DNA from: Porticoccus sp964395715
GTDB lineage: Bacteria > Pseudomonadota > Gammaproteobacteria > Pseudomonadales > Porticoccaceae
Reading direction: 5' to 3'
Length of the DNA: 64,000 bases
Assembly (NCBI GenBank): GCA_964395715.1
Contig: CAYNAU010000006.1
Coordinates: 62,001-126,000, forward strand
Every line of letters starts with the position of its first letter. Within the stretch, counting starts at the first letter, position 1. The translations under genes and the position numbers were made by a program. The notes under the pieces are model-generated. The model ran no database searches. It was not told the DNA's origin and saw only the letters and a program-made list of their open reading frames with translations. Positions 1 to 9,445 of this stretch are shown here, in pieces.

Positions 1-1
1 G

Positions 2-307
2 ATTCGTCTCGCCAAAGATGTGGGTGCTGACAGAATCGAACTTTATACCGGCCCCTATGCAGCTGCCTGGGGAAGCCATCTTCAGGAAGAAGTTTTTCGG
101 CAACACTACCGGGCTGCCGAACTGGCTATGGCACTCGATCTGGGACTCAATGCCGGTCACGACCTGAACCTGAAAAACCTCGTCAGGTACGCCACGATTC
201 CGGGGTTGCTGGAGGTTTCAATTGGTCATGCCCTCACGGTGGACGCCATCGCCATGGGACTCGGCAATGCCGTTGAAGCTTACAAAAATATTCTCAAATC
301 CACTTAA
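2..307 (+). CDS. pdxJ: Pyridoxine 5'-phosphate synthase PdxJ (3' part)
   Basis: This is the C-terminal 101 residues of PdxJ; the gene enters from the left edge, so its start is not visible. PdxJ condenses 1-deoxy-xylulose 5-phosphate with 3-amino-2-oxopropyl phosphate to make pyridoxine 5'-phosphate, the last step of the DXP-dependent vitamin B6 pathway, in the cytosol. The visible part reads IELYTGPYA, then LNAGHDLN, then EVSIGHALT near the end, which are the conserved phosphate-binding loops of the TIM barrel. The frame is open from base 2. Its stop overlaps the stop of the convergent zinc-finger gene by 3-4 bases. Family assignment is secure; completeness cannot be judged. Confidence 0.93.
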   Translation: MRLAKDVGADRIELYTGPYAAAWGSHLQEEVFRQHYRAAELAMALDLGLNAGHDLNLKNLVRYATIPGLLEVSIGHALTVDAIAMGLGNAVEAYKNILKST

Positions 308-666
308 GTACTGCCTTCACAGGCCTGCTGACAACCAAGACAGTAAACAGACTCCGGCTTGATTTCCAGGCGGCGCGGGTCGATGGACTCACCACAGTCT
401 TCACAGTATCCGTAATCGCCTGTTTCAAACAGCTTCAGGGCGCGCCCTACCGCTTTCAAACGTGCTCGGTATGCGGCTCTGCTGGCCTGACTCATCTGTT
501 GTTGCTGCAGGGCATCCATACGCGACAGGCGCCCGACCCGGGATTGGTCAAGCGTAACCACATCACTGGCCGTCGAGGAAATTTCCAGCAAATGAACAAG
601 CTCCTGCTGCAGCTGCGTCAGCTGCAACTGAAATTGCTGTAATTGCTGGTCCGTTAAGGCTTCCAT
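304..666 (-). CDS. DksA/TraR-family C4 zinc-finger protein
   Basis: A 120-residue protein of the DksA/TraR class. The C-terminal C4 zinc finger has Cys88, Cys91, Cys109 and Cys112 (CEDCGE and YCLGC). The N-terminal half is glutamine-rich and predicted helical, consistent with the coiled coil that DksA relatives insert into the RNA polymerase secondary channel. It is shorter than DksA proper (about 150 residues) and resembles the short TraR/YbiI-like members, so a role as RNA polymerase-binding regulator is an inference from family. The frame stays open for about 150 codons upstream, but only the ATG beginning MEALTDQQ gives a sensible N-terminus; the upstream part is antisense to the methyltransferase gene. 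It is divergent from that gene, with 39 bases between start codons. Confidence 0.85.
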   Translation of the reverse strand: MEALTDQQLQQFQLQLTQLQQELVHLLEISSTASDVVTLDQSRVGRLSRMDALQQQQMSQASRAAYRARLKAVGRALKLFETGDYGYCEDCGESIDPRRLEIKPESVYCLGCQQACEGST

Positions 667-671
667 CACTC

Positions 672-677
672 TATAAT
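672..677 (+). promoter_or_regulatory. Possible -10 element for the TrmH-family gene
   Basis: A perfect TATAAT lies 29 bases upstream of the rightward start codon, in the short divergent spacer and just beyond the leftward start codon. No convincing -35 hexamer is present at the usual distance, so this is only a candidate. Confidence 0.35.
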
Positions 678-705
678 AGCCCTTTGAATTCAAACTGATA
701 ACGCC

Positions 706-1494
706 ATGACAAAGCGGGCTGATCACAATCCCCAAGACAACTACCAGCAACGCAAACGCTTCTTCGGGCGACTGCTGACCATCTACGGGCGCAAACCGGT
801 TCTCGAGGCACTGCAGGATCGGAATATACCCTGCTACCGGGTACATCTCGCTGACACCAACAAGCCCGGAGGAATTATCGAGGAAATCAAAGTGCTGGCC
901 AAAAAACGTGATATTGAAATTTGCTATCACGACCGACTGGCGCTCTCCAGAATCTCCCGAAACGGCAAACAGGATCAGGGGGTAGCCGCTGACCTTGACT
1001 GCCCACACCATCTGCAGTTGGAGGATTTTATTGCCAACCCGCCCAGCGGCAATTTCAGCCTGATCGCCCTGGATGGTGTCACCAACCCGCAGAACCTCGG
1101 TATGATTATTCGCTCGGTCACCGCCAGTCCCTGCCACGGTATTCTGCTGCCCAGGCAGGGCACAGCATCCATTTCTCCCCTGGTGATCAAGGCCAGCGCC
1201 GGCACCCTGTTCAAGAGTCGTTTAATCCACTGCGAGCAACTGGATAAAGCACTGACAGCGCTTAAAGAGTTGGGGGTTACCGCCTGCACGCTGTCATCGC
1301 ACAGTGAGCAGAGTCTTGCAGATTTCCAGCCAGCCACCCCGGTAGTCTATGTGCTCGGCAATGAAACGGACGGAGTAAGCCCGCCGGTCAGTGCCTGTTG
1401 TGATGCGAATGTGCGAATTCCCATGCACAATGAGGTGGAGTCCCTCAACGTTGCCGTGACAGCTGCCCTGCTGGCCTTTCGGGGACAATATTGA
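706..1494 (+). CDS. TrmH/SpoU-family RNA 2'-O-methyltransferase
   Basis: A 262-residue SPOUT methyltransferase. A short basic N-terminus is followed by the substrate-binding domain beginning IYGRKPVLEAL, then the SpoU catalytic domain. The three SPOUT motifs are visible: NPQNLGMIIRS (motif 1, Asn and Arg), LGNETDGVS (motif 2) and the SAM-binding knot IPMHNEVESLNVAVTAALL (motif 3). Members methylate the 2'-OH of a ribose in tRNA or rRNA using S-adenosylmethionine. The layout is RlmB/YfiF-like, but the target RNA cannot be read from sequence. It is a single gene, convergent with the MFS transporter (11 bases apart). Confidence 0.88.
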   Translation: MTKRADHNPQDNYQQRKRFFGRLLTIYGRKPVLEALQDRNIPCYRVHLADTNKPGGIIEEIKVLAKKRDIEICYHDRLALSRISRNGKQDQGVAADLDCPHHLQLEDFIANPPSGNFSLIALDGVTNPQNLGMIIRSVTASPCHGILLPRQGTASISPLVIKASAGTLFKSRLIHCEQLDKALTALKELGVTACTLSSHSEQSLADFQPATPVVYVLGNETDGVSPPVSACCDANVRIPMHNEVESLNVAVTAALLAFRGQY

Positions 1495-1505
1495 CGACTT
1501 TCTGT

Positions 1506-2756
1506 TTATTCGGGCTCTGAAGGTAAGCTGGTACGTTTGAGCCCCTGCTGCTTCCAGAGGTCACTGAATAGAATAGCGACAATAGCAGCGGCAATGGTCA
1601 ACAACCCGAGCAGACCAATGGCCGGCAGCACGCCAAACGCCGCGATGACCTGGCCACTCAACCAGGCACCGATAGGCGCCGAACCGAACAATGCCAACTG
1701 ATAAACAGATACAACCCTTGCCCGGTAGGCCTGGGGGGATTCTTCATGGGTCATGGAGCGACCCAGCATCATCGCCAAGCCGGAGGCTCCACCCCACAGG
1801 ATGACAACCAGAAACAGCAGCCACTGGGGCGGATGCAGGGAAATCACCACCAGAAAAAAGCCTCGCACCATCAGGCTGACCAGCAATATTCTGCCGGGTT
1901 TGGCGAAGCGGCCCACCAGGCGGATAATCACCAGATTGGACAGAATCACACCGAACATAAAGCTGAACTGAATCCATGCGAAGAAAGCGGCCCCCTGATG
2001 ATAAACCTCACGGGTCAGCAGGGGCATGGCAACCAGGTACATCCCAAACCCGAGAAAACCGGTAGCGGCGACAATCATCATCAACTGCAGCAGCCGCGGA
2101 TCTTGCCTTACCAACTGCAAACCGGATTTCATCTCTTGCCAGGTTGACCCACTGCGCCGGCTTTTCGCCTCTTTTAATGGCCCGAGGCTGCGATGCAGCA
2201 GCCAGCCGGATACACTCAGCAACAGCAGTTGTAACAGTAACAGCAATGGCAGGCTGACCTGTTCCAGGTAACCCGCCAGCACAATTCCGATGCTCTGGGC
2301 CGTGAATTGAACAAATGATGCCCGGGCCACTGCCTGTTGCAACTGGGTATCCACAACCCTGGATAACAGGCTTTCCCGGGCCGGCTGAACAAAGGCAGTG
2401 ATCGTGCCGAACACAAAGCCAAACACCAGCATCAGGCCGTAGGTCAGGTGTCCTGTCACCAGCGCGGCCAGCAACATCAGGCACGGCAGGTTATAAAGTA
2501 GATACAAGCGCAGCAGGTGACGTCCGGGATGACGGTTATCCGACAGCACACCACCCCAGAGAACGAAAAGCAGTTGGGGCAGCATCAGGGCCATTTGCCC
2601 CAGTCCGACCCGTTCCGGGGTCTCCCCCAGCACGCCTACCAGCAACCAGGGGAACAGCACTATCTGCAACCCTTGAGCCATGGAGCTGCTGCCCACCCCC
2701 TGTAAATAGGCGCGAAAATTTCCCGTTGGGCTGTTGATGGGCGCTTGAGGTGACAT
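1506..2756 (-). CDS. MFS transporter (MFS_3/EntS-like)
   Basis: A 416-residue integral membrane protein with about 12 hydrophobic segments, the loop motif GGVLSDNRHPGR between helices 2 and 3, and a small cytoplasmic tail. This is the pattern of the MFS_3 branch that includes enterobactin exporters and drug efflux proteins. The likely role is proton-driven export of a small molecule; the substrate is unknown. The start is an ATG five bases beyond the stop of ligA (which lies upstream on the same strand), so it is probably the last gene of a zipA-ligA-MFS transcription unit. No frameshift or missing segment is apparent. Confidence 0.85.
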   Translation of the reverse strand: MSPQAPINSPTGNFRAYLQGVGSSSMAQGLQIVLFPWLLVGVLGETPERVGLGQMALMLPQLLFVLWGGVLSDNRHPGRHLLRLYLLYNLPCLMLLAALVTGHLTYGLMLVFGFVFGTITAFVQPARESLLSRVVDTQLQQAVARASFVQFTAQSIGIVLAGYLEQVSLPLLLLLQLLLLSVSGWLLHRSLGPLKEAKSRRSGSTWQEMKSGLQLVRQDPRLLQLMMIVAATGFLGFGMYLVAMPLLTREVYHQGAAFFAWIQFSFMFGVILSNLVIIRLVGRFAKPGRILLVSLMVRGFFLVVISLHPPQWLLFLVVILWGGASGLAMMLGRSMTHEESPQAYRARVVSVYQLALFGSAPIGAWLSGQVIAAFGVLPAIGLLGLLTIAAAIVAILFSDLWKQQGLKRTSLPSEPE

Positions 2757-2761
2757 GGGAA

Positions 2762-4795
2762 TTAGATCAGCTGATGATTCTGGAACAGTTCCAGCAATGC
2801 GGCTTCATCCATCACTGGAATATCCAGCTCCCGGGCTTTGGCCAGTTTGGAACCGGCACCGGGACCCGCCACCACACAGGCTGACTTGGCGGACACGCTG
2901 CCCGACACCTTGGCCCCGAGCTGCTGCAACTTTTCCTTGGCCTCGGCACGCCCCATCGTCTCCAGGGTACCGGTCAGCACCCAGGTCTGCCCGGCAAGGG
3001 GCTGTTCTGAGGCATCAGGGGGGCTGGGATCTGGCCAGTGTACGCCAACATTTTTTAACGACCCAATGACATCCAGGTTCTCTGGCTGCTGAAAAAACTC
3101 CCAGACAAAGTGGGCCACCACTGGACCCACATCCGGCACCTCCTGAAGGGTTTCAGTGCTGGCAGACTGGAGTTCATCGAGACTTCCAAAATGCTGCGCC
3201 AGGTTACGCGCTGTCGCCTCTCCCACCTCACGAATGCCCAATGCATAAATAAAGCGCGGCAGGGTAACCTGTTTGGAAGCTTCCAGCGCATCGATCAGGT
3301 TTGCTGCCGACTTGTCTGCCATACGTTCGAGTGCCGCCAGCTGCTCCCGGGAGAGTCGGTAGATATCTGCAACGGAATGCACCAGCCCCTGATCCACCAA
3401 CTGCTCCACCAGCTTGTCGCCCAGTCCATCAATATCCATGGCCTTGCGCGAGGCAAAATGTTTAATGGCCTGCTTGCGCTGTGCAGCACAGATGAGACCG
3501 CCGGAACACCGGGCAACCGCTTCATCTGCCACACGCTCCACAGGAGACCCGCAAACCGGACAGTGATCGGGGAAAACAATCTCCCTGGCATCGGCGGGAC
3601 GGAGCTCCTCCACCACCTTGACCACCTGCGGGATCACATCACCCGCTCGCCGTATAATCACCGAATCACCCATTTTCAGGCCCAGCCGTGCGACCTCATC
3701 CTGGTTGTGCAGGGTGGCATTGCTGACGGTGACACCGCCGACAAACACCGGCTCCAGGCGAGCTACCGGAGTGACCGCACCGGTCCTTCCCACCTGAAAT
3801 TCCACATCCAGCAAGCGAGTCATCTCCTCCTGGGCAGGAAATTTACGGGCGATAGCCCAACGGGGTGCCCGGGCCACAAAGCCCAGTCGCCGTTGCAGTG
3901 AAAAATCGTTGACCTTGTAGACAATGCCGTCAATATCGCAAGGCAGTTGCGGGCGTATTGCTGCCATCTTTTCGTAATAGGCCAGACAACCCTGCAAATC
4001 GTGGTGCAACTCGATATTCGGGTTCACCAGAAACCCCCACTCACGCAAGCAATCCAGCGTTTCCATGTGGGTTTGCGGCAAATCCACACCTTCTGTAAGA
4101 CCCAGGCTGTAGACCGCCATTTCCAGCTGGCGGGATGCCGTGATGCTCGAGTCCAGTTGACGCAGGCTGCCCGCCGCCGCATTGCGAGGATTAACGAACA
4201 ATTTCTGACCCGCCTCGCGGGCCTCATTGTTGAGCTTGTCGAAACCCGCCTTGGGCATATAAATTTCACCGCGCACTTCAAGGCTACTCGGCGGATGCTG
4301 CATTTGCAGGCGCAACGGAATGGACTTGATGGTGCGAACATTTGCCGTGATATTTTCCCCGGTAGTGCCATCGCCTCGGGTAGCGCCGCGCACCAGAACG
4401 CCATCCCGGTACAGTAAGCTCACCGCCACACCGTCAAGCTTGGGTTCACAGACATAGCTGACCGGTTCGTCCCGTTTCAAACGCTCCATGACGCGGCGAT
4501 TAAAATCTTCCAGCTCCTCGTCACTAAAGGCATTATCCAGCGACAGCATGGGCACTTCATGGGTGACGCTCTCAAAGGCAGAAAGCGGTGGCGCACCCAC
4601 ACGCTGGGTGGGTGAATCCGGAGTTTTCAGGGAAGGATGCTGTAATTCCAGTTGTTGCAACCGACGCAGCAGACGGTCGTATTCTGCATCGGGGATAGAG
4701 GGGTCATCAAGGGCGTAATAGCGGTAATTGTGATCGTGCAGTTGCTGACGAAGAGCCGCGGCCTCTTCCTGAAGCACCGGATCGGGCTTGGCCAT
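2762..4795 (-). CDS. ligA: NAD-dependent DNA ligase LigA
   Basis: A full-length 677-residue LigA, which seals nicks between Okazaki fragments and in repair using NAD+. The adenylation motif KLDG has its catalytic lysine at residue 119, preceded by the NAD-binding Ia domain (YRYYALDDP). The OB fold follows, then the C4 zinc finger (CPVCGSP, then CSGGLIC), helix-hairpin-helix repeats and a C-terminal BRCT domain (TWVLTGTLETMGRAEAKE). All domains are present at expected size. The ATG overlaps the zipA stop codon by one base, so the two are translationally coupled, an arrangement common in gammaproteobacteria. Confidence 0.98.
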   Translation of the reverse strand: MAKPDPVLQEEAAALRQQLHDHNYRYYALDDPSIPDAEYDRLLRRLQQLELQHPSLKTPDSPTQRVGAPPLSAFESVTHEVPMLSLDNAFSDEELEDFNRRVMERLKRDEPVSYVCEPKLDGVAVSLLYRDGVLVRGATRGDGTTGENITANVRTIKSIPLRLQMQHPPSSLEVRGEIYMPKAGFDKLNNEAREAGQKLFVNPRNAAAGSLRQLDSSITASRQLEMAVYSLGLTEGVDLPQTHMETLDCLREWGFLVNPNIELHHDLQGCLAYYEKMAAIRPQLPCDIDGIVYKVNDFSLQRRLGFVARAPRWAIARKFPAQEEMTRLLDVEFQVGRTGAVTPVARLEPVFVGGVTVSNATLHNQDEVARLGLKMGDSVIIRRAGDVIPQVVKVVEELRPADAREIVFPDHCPVCGSPVERVADEAVARCSGGLICAAQRKQAIKHFASRKAMDIDGLGDKLVEQLVDQGLVHSVADIYRLSREQLAALERMADKSAANLIDALEASKQVTLPRFIYALGIREVGEATARNLAQHFGSLDELQSASTETLQEVPDVGPVVAHFVWEFFQQPENLDVIGSLKNVGVHWPDPSPPDASEQPLAGQTWVLTGTLETMGRAEAKEKLQQLGAKVSGSVSAKSACVVAGPGAGSKLAKARELDIPVMDEAALLELFQNHQLI

Positions 4796-5739
4796 TACTC
4801 AATCCCGGAGAGCTGACTGCGGCAATAATCGATAATACGCTGCCTGTAATGTTCTTCTGTCTGCTTGGTCAGTACGCTGCGGCTTTCATCCTTGAGCACG
4901 CCACCCAGTTCGGCAGACATTTTTTTGGCTGCCTCGAGCAAAAGCGTAAACGCCTTCATCGGGTCGTCCACATCTTCCATGGCAAAAAACAGGCTCACCC
5001 CAGGAGTGGTGAAATTTTCCATGTTATCGAGATCAAATGTACCGGGGTTCACCGAATTCGCAACACTGTAGAGCACAGGGCCGGAACCGTCGTCACCGGT
5101 ATGGCGGTGGAAAATTTTCATTGAGCCATAACGCAAACCGGCGCCAAGCAACGCATCCAGCAGTACCTCGCCGGGGAAGGGTTCCTCCGGGGGTGCCATC
5201 ATGTGCAGCACAACCACACTCACTACAGGTGGCCTGGACTCTTTCGGTGCAGAACTCACGGGTTTCTTCTGCTCTTTGGTCCGCTCTGCAGGTTTTTCCA
5301 TTTCTACTGTCGGCTCTTCTGCCGCATCAACCACCGGCTCGTCATCCACAACCTTGGCCTGCTGTTCTTCAGCCGCAGGCTGTGTCTGCTTGGGCTCGGC
5401 GGGCGCATCATCCAGGTTCAGTGAATTCTGTTTGGGCTCGCGCTTGGGCACGGTAAGCTTCGGCTTGTTGGCTTCAGCGCGCTCTCGCACCTCCCGGCTC
5501 AACTGTTCGACATCGGAATCGTCCCGATAACCCACCACGCGGGCACCACCACTGGGTAATTCGCTACCGTAGTCTTCGGGGTGATCATCGTCATCAAAGA
5601 TAGGCTGCTTGCGCCGCGGCATATGAATTTTTTCGTAACGGGCATTGCGTATGCGACGGATAACATCGAGAAGAATTGCCAGGGCCACCAGGGCACCCAA
5701 AGCAATCATCATTTCGCGAGCTCCAAATTCCATCGTCAT
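4795..5739 (-). CDS. zipA: Cell division protein ZipA
   Basis: ZipA anchors FtsZ protofilaments to the inner membrane at the division site. The 314 residues show the family layout: an N-terminal membrane helix (about residues 8-26), a basic then acidic stretch, a long low-complexity linker rich in Pro, Glu, Lys and Gln (about 60-170), and a C-terminal FtsZ-binding domain beginning near VVSVVVLHMMAPP. The start ATG has an AGGA ribosome site close upstream; a second ATG two codons in (MEFGAREM) is equally possible. It precedes ligA in the same operon and follows smc, an order seen in related genomes. Confidence 0.95.
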   Translation of the reverse strand: MTMEFGAREMMIALGALVALAILLDVIRRIRNARYEKIHMPRRKQPIFDDDDHPEDYGSELPSGGARVVGYRDDSDVEQLSREVRERAEANKPKLTVPKREPKQNSLNLDDAPAEPKQTQPAAEEQQAKVVDDEPVVDAAEEPTVEMEKPAERTKEQKKPVSSAPKESRPPVVSVVVLHMMAPPEEPFPGEVLLDALLGAGLRYGSMKIFHRHTGDDGSGPVLYSVANSVNPGTFDLDNMENFTTPGVSLFFAMEDVDDPMKAFTLLLEAAKKMSAELGGVLKDESRSVLTKQTEEHYRQRIIDYCRSQLSGIE

Positions 5740-5814
5740 TAAATCCTGTCAGGCTTAAGCAATATTGTAATGAGAAATAGCCGCTTTAAACACCGGCTGT
5801 CTATTGTCACAGGT

Positions 5815-8800
5815 TCAGGCTTCGGCCAATTCCACGGCCTGATTCACATCCACACTGACCAGGCGCGATACCCCCGGTTCATGCATGGTCACACCCATCA
5901 ACTGGTTGGCCATTTCCATGGCGATCTTGTTGTGGGAAATATAAATGAACTGCACTTTTTCTGACATCTCGGCCACCATGCGTGCATAGCGTCCCACGTT
6001 GGCATCATCCAGCGGCGCATCTACCTCATCCAGCATACAGAAAGGCGCCGGGTTGAGGTGAAAGATAGAGAACACCAGACCGATTGCCGTCATGGCTTTT
6101 TCTCCTCCAGACAACAAGTGAATCGTAGTGTTCTTTTTACCCGGTGGGCGGGCCATGATCGCCACACCGGTATCCAGCAAATCATCACCGGTCATTTCCA
6201 GGTAGGCATGGCCACCGCCAAACAGTTTCGGAAACAGCTCCTGCAGGGAACCGTTGATGCGATCAAAGGTTTCCTTAAAGCGGGTGCGAGTCTCACGGTC
6301 AATTTTGCGAATGGCGTTTTCCAGTGTCTGCAGTGCTTCTTCCAACTCGGCGTTCTGGGCATCGAGATAGGTTTTGCGCTCCGACTCAATCTTGAACTCA
6401 TCGATCGCTGCAAGATTGATGGGCCCCAGGCGCTGGATGCGATTTGCCATTTTTTCCAGTTCAGCTTCCCACTGGCTGAGGTCTGCGTCTTCCGGCAGCG
6501 AGGCCAACAGGGTTTCCAGATCAAATTTCTGTTCACCAATCTGCTCCACAATGGTTTTGCTGCGGGTGACCAGGTCCTGCGCCGTCAGACGCTGCTGTTC
6601 CAGTTCGTTGCGCTGTTCCTGTATCTGCTGCTCCAGATTTGCCCGGCGCTTTTCGCTTTCACGCATCTGGTGCTCGACAGTCTCCAGAGCCTGACGTGCA
6701 TCCGCCAGTTCTTTCTCCACCACCAGGCGGCGTTCCAGTTGCTCTGCCAGCTGTTCCTTCAGCTCCTGTGTGGGATCTTCATCCTGTCTGAATGTGGTCC
6801 TCAACTGTTCACGGCGCTCCTGCAGGCGTTCAACCTGTGTTTCCAGTCGGCCAATACCCTCGCGGATTGACTGCAGCTGTGTGCTGAGGGATTTTTCGCG
6901 CATCGCCAACTCATGCTTGCGATCCCGGTCATGGCGGGCATGCTGGCGGGACTCGTCCAAAGAGGCCCGGAGACCATCCCGTTGCTGCAACAGCTCTTCC
7001 CGTTGTTGCGCATCCTTTTCCATGGTTTCAATCGCAGCTGACAGCAGGCGTCGAGCTTCGGCAAGATTCTCCTGCTCCAGGGACTGTTGCTGTTTCGCTT
7101 CCGCCAGTTCGTTGTCTGCGCGTTCACGTCGAGCGGCGAACTGTTCCACCTGCATCTGGCTGGCACTGAGGGAAGATCGTAACTCGGCATAGTGACGTTG
7201 CTGTTCGGCGACCTGGCGGCTAATGGATTCCCGCTGCACTTCAAGATCATGCAACGCTTTCTCAGCCGCATCTTTCTGTTGCGAGAAAGACTCAATGGCT
7301 GCCTCGGCTTCCGACTGACGCTGCTCCAGCGACTCCAGCTCCTGCTGACGCTTCAGTACACCGGCCTGGGCATCCTGGTCACGAGCAACACGAAGCCAGT
7401 TCGCCCCCAACCAGAGACCATCGCGTGTCACCACCGATTCTCCCGCTGCCAGTTTCGCCCGCAACTGCATGGCATCGGCAAGCTGCTCGACCGCATAGAC
7501 ACCACCCAGCAACTGCACGGCATGGGGGTTGTTCACCCTGGCAGCCAAACGGTCTGCCGCAACAGAACCCTGTGCGGTGACAGACGCATTATCTACCAAC
7601 ACCAGCTCTCCCTTGCTGAAACTGGCCAATTGTTCTGACAGGCCTGAGAGGTCATCGACACAAAGCGCTTGCAGATAATTGCCCAGCACTACTTCTACCG
7701 CCGTCTCCCAACCGCTTTCGACCTGCAGGGTTTCCGCTAATCGCGGCTGTGCCTGCAGTTGATTGTTCTGGATCCACTGCTGCTGCTCATCATCGCCGCC
7801 CAGTGCCGCCTGCTGAAGGGCTTCCAGTGAGGCCCGGCGCCCCATCAGGGTCTGCAATTGGCCCCGCTGTTTATCCAGATCACTACCGGCCTGATCACCC
7901 TGGAGACGGGCGCGTTCGATCTCGCCATTAATATGCTCAAGTTGGGTTTGCTGGTCACCCAGTGTCAGCTCCACTTCGGCCAGTTGCCCCTGAACCAGGA
8001 CAATCTCTTCCTGAACCTGGCTATCGCCGAGATCCAGGTATTCCTGCTGAATACTCTCAATGCGCTCCCCAAGGCGCCTCAACACTTGTTCCAGGTGTTG
8101 GATACGGGACTGCTGAACTTCCGCCTGCTGTCTCGGGGCTGCAGCGCGTTGGTTGAAATCATCCCAGGCAGATTGCCACTGTTGCATGGCACTTTCCGAG
8201 GCATTGAGTTCTGCTTGGGAAAGCTCTTCCGCGGCGGTGACCTGTTGCAGTTCGGGAACAATATCCTGCAGCTCCCGCTGCCAGCTCTCGGCCTTCTGGC
8301 GGTCACTGCGCAGATGTTCTTCAGACTCGGTGTAATTGCGTTCGGTCTGGGCCAGATCCTGTTCCAGTTCACGAGCGCGATCCTGCACATGCTGGATTGC
8401 CTGTTCAATGCGAGCCACTTCGGCACCAATGGCGTAGTAGCGACCCTGCACTTCATTAAAAGTGTCGCCCAGCTCGGTATATTCCGTGCGGGCGCGCTCA
8501 AGGGAGGTGTCGCAGCTGCTGCGCTCGGTGACCAACGCCTCTATTTTTAACTCGAACTCAGTGATCACTTTCCTGCGTTCGGTCATCTGCCCTTCCAGCA
8601 AACGCCAACGCAGTGCCTGCAACTCTGCTTTTAAGCGACGTTCTTCCTTTTTTAATTCAGCGTATTTTTCAGCGGCCTGTGCCTGCCGTTCCAGGCGGCC
8701 TAACTGGCGGCCCAACTCGTCGCGAATATCTGTCAGGCGCTCAAGGTTTTCCTGCGTGCGTCGCATGCGGCTCTCAGTATCCTTGCGGCGCTCCTTGTAT

Positions 8801-9315
8801 TTTGAGATTCCGGCAGCTTCCTCGATATAAACACGCAGCTCATCGGGCTTGGCTTCAATCAGGTTGGAAATCATGCCCTGTTCGATAATGGCGTAACTGC
8901 GCGGACCGAGACCGGTGCCGAGAAAAATATCGGTGATATCGCGACGGCGGCATTTGTTGCCGTTCAGAAAATAATTGGACTGCCCATCCCGGGTGACCTT
9001 GCGCTTGATAGAGATCTCACTCCAGCTGGCGTACTCGCCGCCAAGTGTGCTGTCGGAATTGTCAAACACCAGCTCAATGGACGCCTGGCCTACCGGCTTG
9101 CGCCCGCCGGAGCCATTAAAGATAACATCTGTCATGGACTCACCACGCAGGTGCTTGGCCGAGCTTTCACCCATCACCCAGCGCACCGCATCAATGATGT
9201 TGGACTTACCGCAGCCGTTAGGACCTACAACCGCACAGAGGTTGCTGGGAAAGGACACCGTGGTCGGGTCAACAAACGACTTGAATCCTGCCAGTTTGAT
9301 ACATTTAAGGCGCAT
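5815..9315 (-). CDS. smc: Chromosome segregation protein SMC
   Basis: A 1166-residue SMC ATPase, which with ScpAB entraps and organises sister chromosomes. The N-terminal head has Walker A GPNGCGKS at residues 31-38. Two long Gln/Glu-rich coiled-coil arms flank a hinge in the middle (around ALCVDDLSGL to LGGVYAVEQL). The C-terminal head carries the ABC signature LLSGGEKAM and Walker B FCMLDEVDAPLD. The frame is open 18 codons further upstream, but the start giving MRLKCIKLAGFKSF matches the family N-terminus and is used here. Base composition and length are normal. The scp genes are not in this window. Confidence 0.97.
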   Translation of the reverse strand: MRLKCIKLAGFKSFVDPTTVSFPSNLCAVVGPNGCGKSNIIDAVRWVMGESSAKHLRGESMTDVIFNGSGGRKPVGQASIELVFDNSDSTLGGEYASWSEISIKRKVTRDGQSNYFLNGNKCRRRDITDIFLGTGLGPRSYAIIEQGMISNLIEAKPDELRVYIEEAAGISKYKERRKDTESRMRRTQENLERLTDIRDELGRQLGRLERQAQAAEKYAELKKEERRLKAELQALRWRLLEGQMTERRKVITEFELKIEALVTERSSCDTSLERARTEYTELGDTFNEVQGRYYAIGAEVARIEQAIQHVQDRARELEQDLAQTERNYTESEEHLRSDRQKAESWQRELQDIVPELQQVTAAEELSQAELNASESAMQQWQSAWDDFNQRAAAPRQQAEVQQSRIQHLEQVLRRLGERIESIQQEYLDLGDSQVQEEIVLVQGQLAEVELTLGDQQTQLEHINGEIERARLQGDQAGSDLDKQRGQLQTLMGRRASLEALQQAALGGDDEQQQWIQNNQLQAQPRLAETLQVESGWETAVEVVLGNYLQALCVDDLSGLSEQLASFSKGELVLVDNASVTAQGSVAADRLAARVNNPHAVQLLGGVYAVEQLADAMQLRAKLAAGESVVTRDGLWLGANWLRVARDQDAQAGVLKRQQELESLEQRQSEAEAAIESFSQQKDAAEKALHDLEVQRESISRQVAEQQRHYAELRSSLSASQMQVEQFAARRERADNELAEAKQQQSLEQENLAEARRLLSAAIETMEKDAQQREELLQQRDGLRASLDESRQHARHDRDRKHELAMREKSLSTQLQSIREGIGRLETQVERLQERREQLRTTFRQDEDPTQELKEQLAEQLERRLVVEKELADARQALETVEHQMRESEKRRANLEQQIQEQRNELEQQRLTAQDLVTRSKTIVEQIGEQKFDLETLLASLPEDADLSQWEAELEKMANRIQRLGPINLAAIDEFKIESERKTYLDAQNAELEEALQTLENAIRKIDRETRTRFKETFDRINGSLQELFPKLFGGGHAYLEMTGDDLLDTGVAIMARPPGKKNTTIHLLSGGEKAMTAIGLVFSIFHLNPAPFCMLDEVDAPLDDANVGRYARMVAEMSEKVQFIYISHNKIAMEMANQLMGVTMHEPGVSRLVSVDVNQAVELAEA

Positions 9316-9445
9316 GTATGTCTCTTTGAAGTCGGCCTTGCGGCCAGAACGAACCCTGCGAAATGCCACCTGTCTTGACAGCGATCAGACGCAGCTAAAG
9401 GTGTTGATTTTACACGGCTGTACCGGGGCCACAAGCGGCCATCGG

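Noticed and set aside
667..1137. Upstream extension of the DksA-type gene
   Set aside because: It is antisense to the methyltransferase gene and the family-like protein begins at the ATG at 666.
9316..9369. 18-codon upstream extension of smc
   Set aside because: The family N-terminus begins at MRLKCIKL; the extension has no similarity to it.
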